A DNA stretch of 64,000 nucleotides from Chitinophaga parva (lineage in GTDB: Bacteria > Bacteroidota > Bacteroidia > Chitinophagales > Chitinophagaceae), in contig NZ_QCYK01000002.1 in the NCBI RefSeq assembly GCF_003071345.1, forward strand, positions 62,001-126,000, read 5' to 3'. The position numbers and the translations under genes were made by a program. Numbering within the stretch: the first letter of the stretch is position 1; each line of letters starts with the position of its first letter. The notes beneath the pieces were generated by a model. That model had not been told where the DNA came from, made no database searches, and saw nothing but the letters and a program-made list of their open reading frames with translations. Positions 60,515 through 64,000 of this stretch are shown piece after piece.

Positions 60515-61831
60515 TTACTGCAATGTGGCTGCCTGCCGGCCTACGCTTTCGTAGTGGAAGCCCAGTTCCTGCATGCGTTTCACGTCAAACAGGTTGCGGC
60601 CGTCAAAGATCACTTTATGCTGCAGGGTGCCCGTGATGGCGTCAAAGTCCGGGGTGCGGAACACGCTCCATTCTGTGGCAATGATCAGCGCATTGGCTCC
60701 TTGCAGGCACTCATATTGGTGGTCTGCATATTTTACCTTGTCACCGATCACGCGCTTCACATTTTCCATCGCCTCAGGGTCAAACACGGTTACCGTAGCA
60801 CCTGCGGCCACCAGTGCGTCTATGATGTACAGGGCGGGTGCCTCGCGGATGTCGTCTGTGTTGGGCTTAAAGGCCAGTCCCCACAGGGCAAAGTGTTTGC
60901 CTTTCAGGTTATTGCTAAAGTAAGCTTCTATTTTGGGTAGCAGGAATAATTTCTGCTTTTCATTCACGTCTGTTACCGCGTTGAGGATGCGGAAATTATA
61001 GTTCACTTCTTCGGAAGATTTTACCAGTGCCTGCACATCCTTGGGGAAGCAGCTGCCGCCATAGCCAATGCCGGGGAAGAGGAAGCGCTTGCCAATACGG
61101 TCATCGCTGCCAATGCCGCGGCGCACCATGTCCACATCCGCCCCCAGTTTTTCGCAGAGGATGGCTATTTCGTTCATGAAGGTGATCTTGGTGGCCAGGA
61201 AAGAGTTGGCCGCATACTTGGTCAGTTCCGCTGATTTTTCATCCATGAAGAGGATGGGATTGCCCTGGCGCACAAATGGTGCATACAGTTCATTCATGAT
61301 CTTCTGTGCACGTTCAGAAGTGGTGCCGATCACCACGCGGTCCGGCTTCATAAAATCCTCTACTGCCACCCCTTCCCGCAGGAATTCGGGATTGCTCACT
61401 ACATCAAAATCCGTTACGCCATGTTTGGCAATGGCAGCATGTACTTTGTCTGCAGTGCCTACGGGAACGGTGCTCTTGTCTACGATCACCTTGTAGTCTG
61501 TGAGCAGTTTGCCCAGTTGGTCTGCCACGCCCAGGATATAAGACAGGTCTGCGGAGCCGTCTTCACCGGGAGGAGTGGGCAGGGCCAGGAAAATGATGCG
61601 GGCATCTTTAATGCCTTCCGCAAGATCAGTAGTAAAATGCAGGCGCCCCTCTTTTTGGTTGCGCTCAAATAATTTTTCCAGGCCTGGCTCATAAATGGTG
61701 ATCTGGCCGGAAGAAAGTTTCTTCACTTTGTTGGCATCAATGTCAACACAGGTTACATTATTACCCGTTTCCGCAAAGCAAGTACCAGTAACAAGCCCTA
61801 CATAACCGGTTCCTACGACTGTAATTTTCAT
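60515..61831 (-). CDS. ugd: UDP-glucose 6-dehydrogenase
   Basis: A 438-aa protein. The N-terminal NAD domain shows VVGTGYVGLVTGTCFAETGN, and FLALPTPPGEDGSADLSYIL and VDKSTVPVGTADKV follow. The catalytic Cys is in GIGYGGSCFPKDVQAL. The C-terminal UDP-binding domain is LWGLAFKPNTDDIREAPALYIIDAL...FDPEAMENVKRV. It oxidises UDP-glucose to UDP-glucuronate for the decarboxylase encoded downstream. Length and motifs are normal. It lies 19 bp after the aminotransferase gene. Confidence 0.96.
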   Translation of the reverse strand: MKITVVGTGYVGLVTGTCFAETGNNVTCVDIDANKVKKLSSGQITIYEPGLEKLFERNQKEGRLHFTTDLAEGIKDARIIFLALPTPPGEDGSADLSYILGVADQLGKLLTDYKVIVDKSTVPVGTADKVHAAIAKHGVTDFDVVSNPEFLREGVAVEDFMKPDRVVIGTTSERAQKIMNELYAPFVRQGNPILFMDEKSAELTKYAANSFLATKITFMNEIAILCEKLGADVDMVRRGIGSDDRIGKRFLFPGIGYGGSCFPKDVQALVKSSEEVNYNFRILNAVTDVNEKQKLFLLPKIEAYFSNNLKGKHFALWGLAFKPNTDDIREAPALYIIDALVAAGATVTVFDPEAMENVKRVIGDKVKYADHQYECLQGANALIIATEWSVFRTPDFDAITGTLQHKVIFDGRNLFDVKRMQELGFHYESVGRQAATLQ

Positions 61832-61850
61832 GGGTGGGGTTTAAGATTAG

Positions 61851-62978
61851 TTATTGAAGGAATGACTTTACAGATTTGATAATGTGCTCCAGCTGCTCCC
61901 GGTCCATCTCGGTATGTATGGGCAAAGAAACTACCTTATGTGTAAGCGCATCGGTAGCCGGCAGGTCGAATTCCGTGCCACCAAAGGCAGAGAACATTTT
62001 CTGGCGGTGTGCGGGCACAGGGTAGTAGATCATGGCAGGCACCTGGTGCTGCTGCAGGTGGGCCACCAGTGCTTCCCGGTCAATACCATTGAGCTGGAGG
62101 GTATACTGGTGGTACACGTGATAACTGTAAGGTGCTTCGTAAGGCACCGTAAATTCGGGGTGCACAGAAAATGCCTCGTTGTAGGCCGCTGCTACTTTGC
62201 GGCGTGCCTGGATGTACTCGTCCAGCAAGGGCAGTTTAATGTTCAGGATCACTGCCTGCAAGGTGTCCAGGCGGGAGTTTACACCTACTACATCGTGGTA
62301 GTAACGGGCACTCTGGCCATGGTTTGCCACCATGCGTATCCTGGCTGCCAGTGCGTCATCGTTGGTGAAGAGTGCACCACCATCGCCATAGCCGCCGAGG
62401 TTTTTGGAAGGGAAGAAGCTGGTGCAGCCAATGTGGCCGATCACACCGGTCTTCTTTTTTGTTCCATCCTTAAAGGTATAAGTTCCGCCAATAGCTTGTG
62501 CATTGTCCTCTATGACAGTAATGTTATGTTTTGCTGCAATGGCCATGATGGGCTCCATGTCTGCGCTGTGGCCATACAGGTGCACCGGTACAATGGCTTT
62601 GGTGCGGGGGGTGATGGCCTTTTTCACCGCCTCAGGATCCAGGCAGAAGGTCTGCGGGTCCACATCCACAAATACCGGCTTCAAACGCAGCAGGGCAATC
62701 ACTTCCGCAGTGGCAATGAAGGTGAAGGAAGGTGTGATCACTTCGTCACCGGGCTGCAGGTCCAGGGCCATCATGGCTATTTGCAGGGCGTCGGTTCCGT
62801 TAGCACAGGGGATCACGTGCTTTATATCAAGATATTGCTGCAAGGCTTCAGAGAACTGCTGCACCGGTTTTCCGTTGATGAAGGCCGTATTGTCCAGCAC
62901 ATCCAGGATAGCCTGGTCCACCTGGGGCTTAATTTTCAGGTACTGGCGCTTCAGATCAACCATTTGAATAGGAACCAT
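61851..62978 (-). CDS. DegT/DnrJ/EryC1-family PLP aminotransferase
   Basis: A 375-aa protein (a second in-frame ATG, 15 bases inside, would also keep the fold). Family marks are ANGTDALQIAMMALDLQPGDEVITPSFTFIATAEVIALL, KAIVPVHLYGHSADMEPI, VIEDNAQAIGG and the PLP-binding Lys192 in SFFPSKNLGGYGDGGALF. These enzymes transfer an amino group to a keto-sugar nucleotide. The acceptor sugar is not determined by the operon. It is the first gene of the nucleotide-sugar operon, divergent from waaA. Confidence 0.93.
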   Translation of the reverse strand: MVPIQMVDLKRQYLKIKPQVDQAILDVLDNTAFINGKPVQQFSEALQQYLDIKHVIPCANGTDALQIAMMALDLQPGDEVITPSFTFIATAEVIALLRLKPVFVDVDPQTFCLDPEAVKKAITPRTKAIVPVHLYGHSADMEPIMAIAAKHNITVIEDNAQAIGGTYTFKDGTKKKTGVIGHIGCTSFFPSKNLGGYGDGGALFTNDDALAARIRMVANHGQSARYYHDVVGVNSRLDTLQAVILNIKLPLLDEYIQARRKVAAAYNEAFSVHPEFTVPYEAPYSYHVYHQYTLQLNGIDREALVAHLQQHQVPAMIYYPVPAHRQKMFSAFGGTEFDLPATDALTHKVVSLPIHTEMDREQLEHIIKSVKSFLQ

Positions 62979-63006
62979 ATCGGAATAGAATTTTATTTAA
63001 AGTGTG

Positions 63007-63014
63007 CAAATTTA
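63007..63014 (-). promoter_or_regulatory. Candidate -7 box for the nucleotide-sugar operon
   Basis: The minus strand reads TAAATTTG, an exact TAnnTTTG match, 28 bases before the start codon at 62978. Confidence 0.5.
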
Positions 63015-63020
63015 CGAAAA

Positions 63021-63048
63021 TTGAAATTGGTGGTGTTACTTATCTTTG
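63021..63048 (+). promoter_or_regulatory. Candidate promoter of waaA
   Basis: TTG (63021-63023), a 17-base spacer and TATCTTTG (63041-63048) give a nearly complete Bacteroidota promoter. The GTG start at 63080 is 31 bases downstream of the box. Confidence 0.55.
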
Positions 63049-63079
63049 TACGTAAAGAAAAAAAATATCATACGATAAC

Positions 63080-64000
63080 GTGATCTTATTCAGGCCTTTA
63101 TACGATCTGGGCGTGCGCGCCTACCAACTTGCCATCAGCCTGGCTGCAGCAGCCGGCAAAGAAAAGGCCCGCCGCTGGCAGCAGGGCCGGCGCCAGTGGG
63201 CGGAACGCCTGCAGGCCGCCGTTGCACCGGGTATGCCCCTTATCTGGGTGCACGCAGCCTCCCTGGGCGAGTTTGAACAGGGCCGCCCGGTGCTGGAAGG
63301 CCTGCGCAGCCGGTACCCGGGTCATAAGATCCTGCTCACTTTTTTCTCTCCGTCCGGCTATGAAGTGCGGAAAGACTACCCCGGTGCCGATTATATCTGC
63401 TACCTGCCCCTGGATACCCGCCGCAATGCGCGCCGTTTCCTGGACATTGCACAGCCAGCATTGGTACTTTTTATCAAGTATGAATTCTGGTATCACTTCC
63501 TAACGGAATTGCATATACGAAAAATTCCTGCGTTGTTGGTTTCCGGTATTTTCAGGCCCGGGCAGGTGTTCTTTAAATGGTATGGAGGCCCTTTCCGGCG
63601 CATGCTGCAGCAGTTTACGCACCTGTTTGTACAGAACGCAGCGTCCCTGCAATTGTTACAACAGCTGGGTTTAAAAAATGCCAGCATCAGCGGTGATACG
63701 CGTTTTGACCGCGTGTGGGCCCTGCGTAATGAGCACCGCGACCTGCCGCTGATCGCACAATTTACGCAGGGAAAGCGCCTCATCGTGGCCGGCAGTACCT
63801 GGCCGGAAGATGAAGCCCTGTGGGCCGCTTACTGGCCGGAAGCCGCGCCGGATATGGGGTTGATCATTGCCCCCCATGAAATAAATGCATCGCATATAGA
63901 ACAGGTGATGATACAATTCCCACAGGCCCAGCGGTACACGCAGGTGGCCGCGGGAGCGGCATTGCGCAGCAATGTATTGGTAATTGATAATGTAGGCATG
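63080..64000 (+). CDS. waaA: 3-deoxy-D-manno-octulosonic acid (Kdo) transferase, 5' part (runs off the window)
   Basis: An open frame of 307 codons runs from the GTG at 63080 (VILFRPLYDLGVRAYQ) and continues past the end. A TAA at 63053-63055 in frame and the lack of an ATG make GTG the only reasonable start. The enzyme adds Kdo to lipid A precursor at the inner membrane. Family blocks visible are IWVHAASLGEFEQGRPVLEGL (with the catalytic Glu of the SLGE motif), ILLTFFSPSGYEV, FIKYEFWYHFL, LLVSGIFRPGQVFFKWYGGPFRRML, FVQNAASLQLL, SISGDTRFDRV and IVAGSTWPEDE. It is divergent from the nucleotide-sugar operon. Confidence 0.93.
   Translation, partial: MILFRPLYDLGVRAYQLAISLAAAAGKEKARRWQQGRRQWAERLQAAVAPGMPLIWVHAASLGEFEQGRPVLEGLRSRYPGHKILLTFFSPSGYEVRKDYPGADYICYLPLDTRRNARRFLDIAQPALVLFIKYEFWYHFLTELHIRKIPALLVSGIFRPGQVFFKWYGGPFRRMLQQFTHLFVQNAASLQLLQQLGLKNASISGDTRFDRVWALRNEHRDLPLIAQFTQGKRLIVAGSTWPEDEALWAAYWPEAAPDMGLIIAPHEINASHIEQVMIQFPQAQRYTQVAAGAALRSNVLVIDNVGM

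Overview
The window looks like chromosomal DNA of a Bacteroidota member, most probably Chitinophagaceae (Chitinophaga-like). The signs are three SusC/Oar-type TonB-dependent receptors, two of them with SusD lipoprotein partners, an ECF sigma/FecR pair, Bacteroidota-type -7 promoter boxes (TAnnTTTG), no obvious Shine-Dalgarno sequences, and a GH144/GH3 locus of the kind known from Chitinophaga. Genes are dense and moderately GC-rich. The exceptions are two AT-rich patches (about 6.3-6.95 kb and 53.05-53.35 kb) and a long gene-poor stretch (29.7-31.85 kb).

Layout. 0-3.5 kb: the 3' end of PEP carboxylase, an AraC regulator with a small downstream gene, a divergent SDR-like gene and an FMN reductase. 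3.5-6.2 kb: a secreted GH20 hexosaminidase. 6.2-7.03 kb: a small secreted-protein gene inside a 14-bp inverted repeat and between two identical 45-bp terminators, a possible tiny mobile cassette. 7.05-15.3 kb (minus strand): ECF sigma, FecR, SusC, SusD and then a Tat-exported metallophosphatase. 15.4-16.85 kb: a serine beta-lactamase-like hydrolase with a palindromic operator candidate. 16.9-26.15 kb: a membrane module (SpoIIM, DUF4129, DUF4350, MoxR, DUF58 and a divergent RDD protein) followed by two DUF5684 and three more RDD proteins. 26.4-29.7 kb: an MprF-like aminoacyl-lipid synthase/flippase and a VirJ/AcvB-type hydrolase. 29.7-31.85 kb: a small HTH protein, non-coding DNA and a five-unit tandem array of hairpins.

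31.85-40.2 kb: a SusC-SusD-GH144-GH3 locus predicted to bind, import and degrade beta-1,2-glucan. 40.3-45 kb: a ferric-siderophore reductase, two small or unknown genes, a MarR regulator next to a candidate regulated non-coding transcript, and uxuA with a LacI-type operator. 45.2-49.6 kb: two exported amidohydrolase-family proteins holding three modules, of which only one keeps the metal HxH motif. 49.7-53 kb: an atypical Hsp70 and TyrRS. 53.5-56.9 kb: an Oar-like TonB receptor. 57-63 kb (minus strand): a nucleotide-sugar operon (aminotransferase, UDP-glucose dehydrogenase, UDP-glucuronate decarboxylase, RfbB, RfbC, RfbD). 63.08 kb to the end: the 5' part of the Kdo transferase gene, divergent from that operon, so surface-glycan and LPS-core functions sit together.

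All assignments come from reading the sequence and from family knowledge. No database searches were run.
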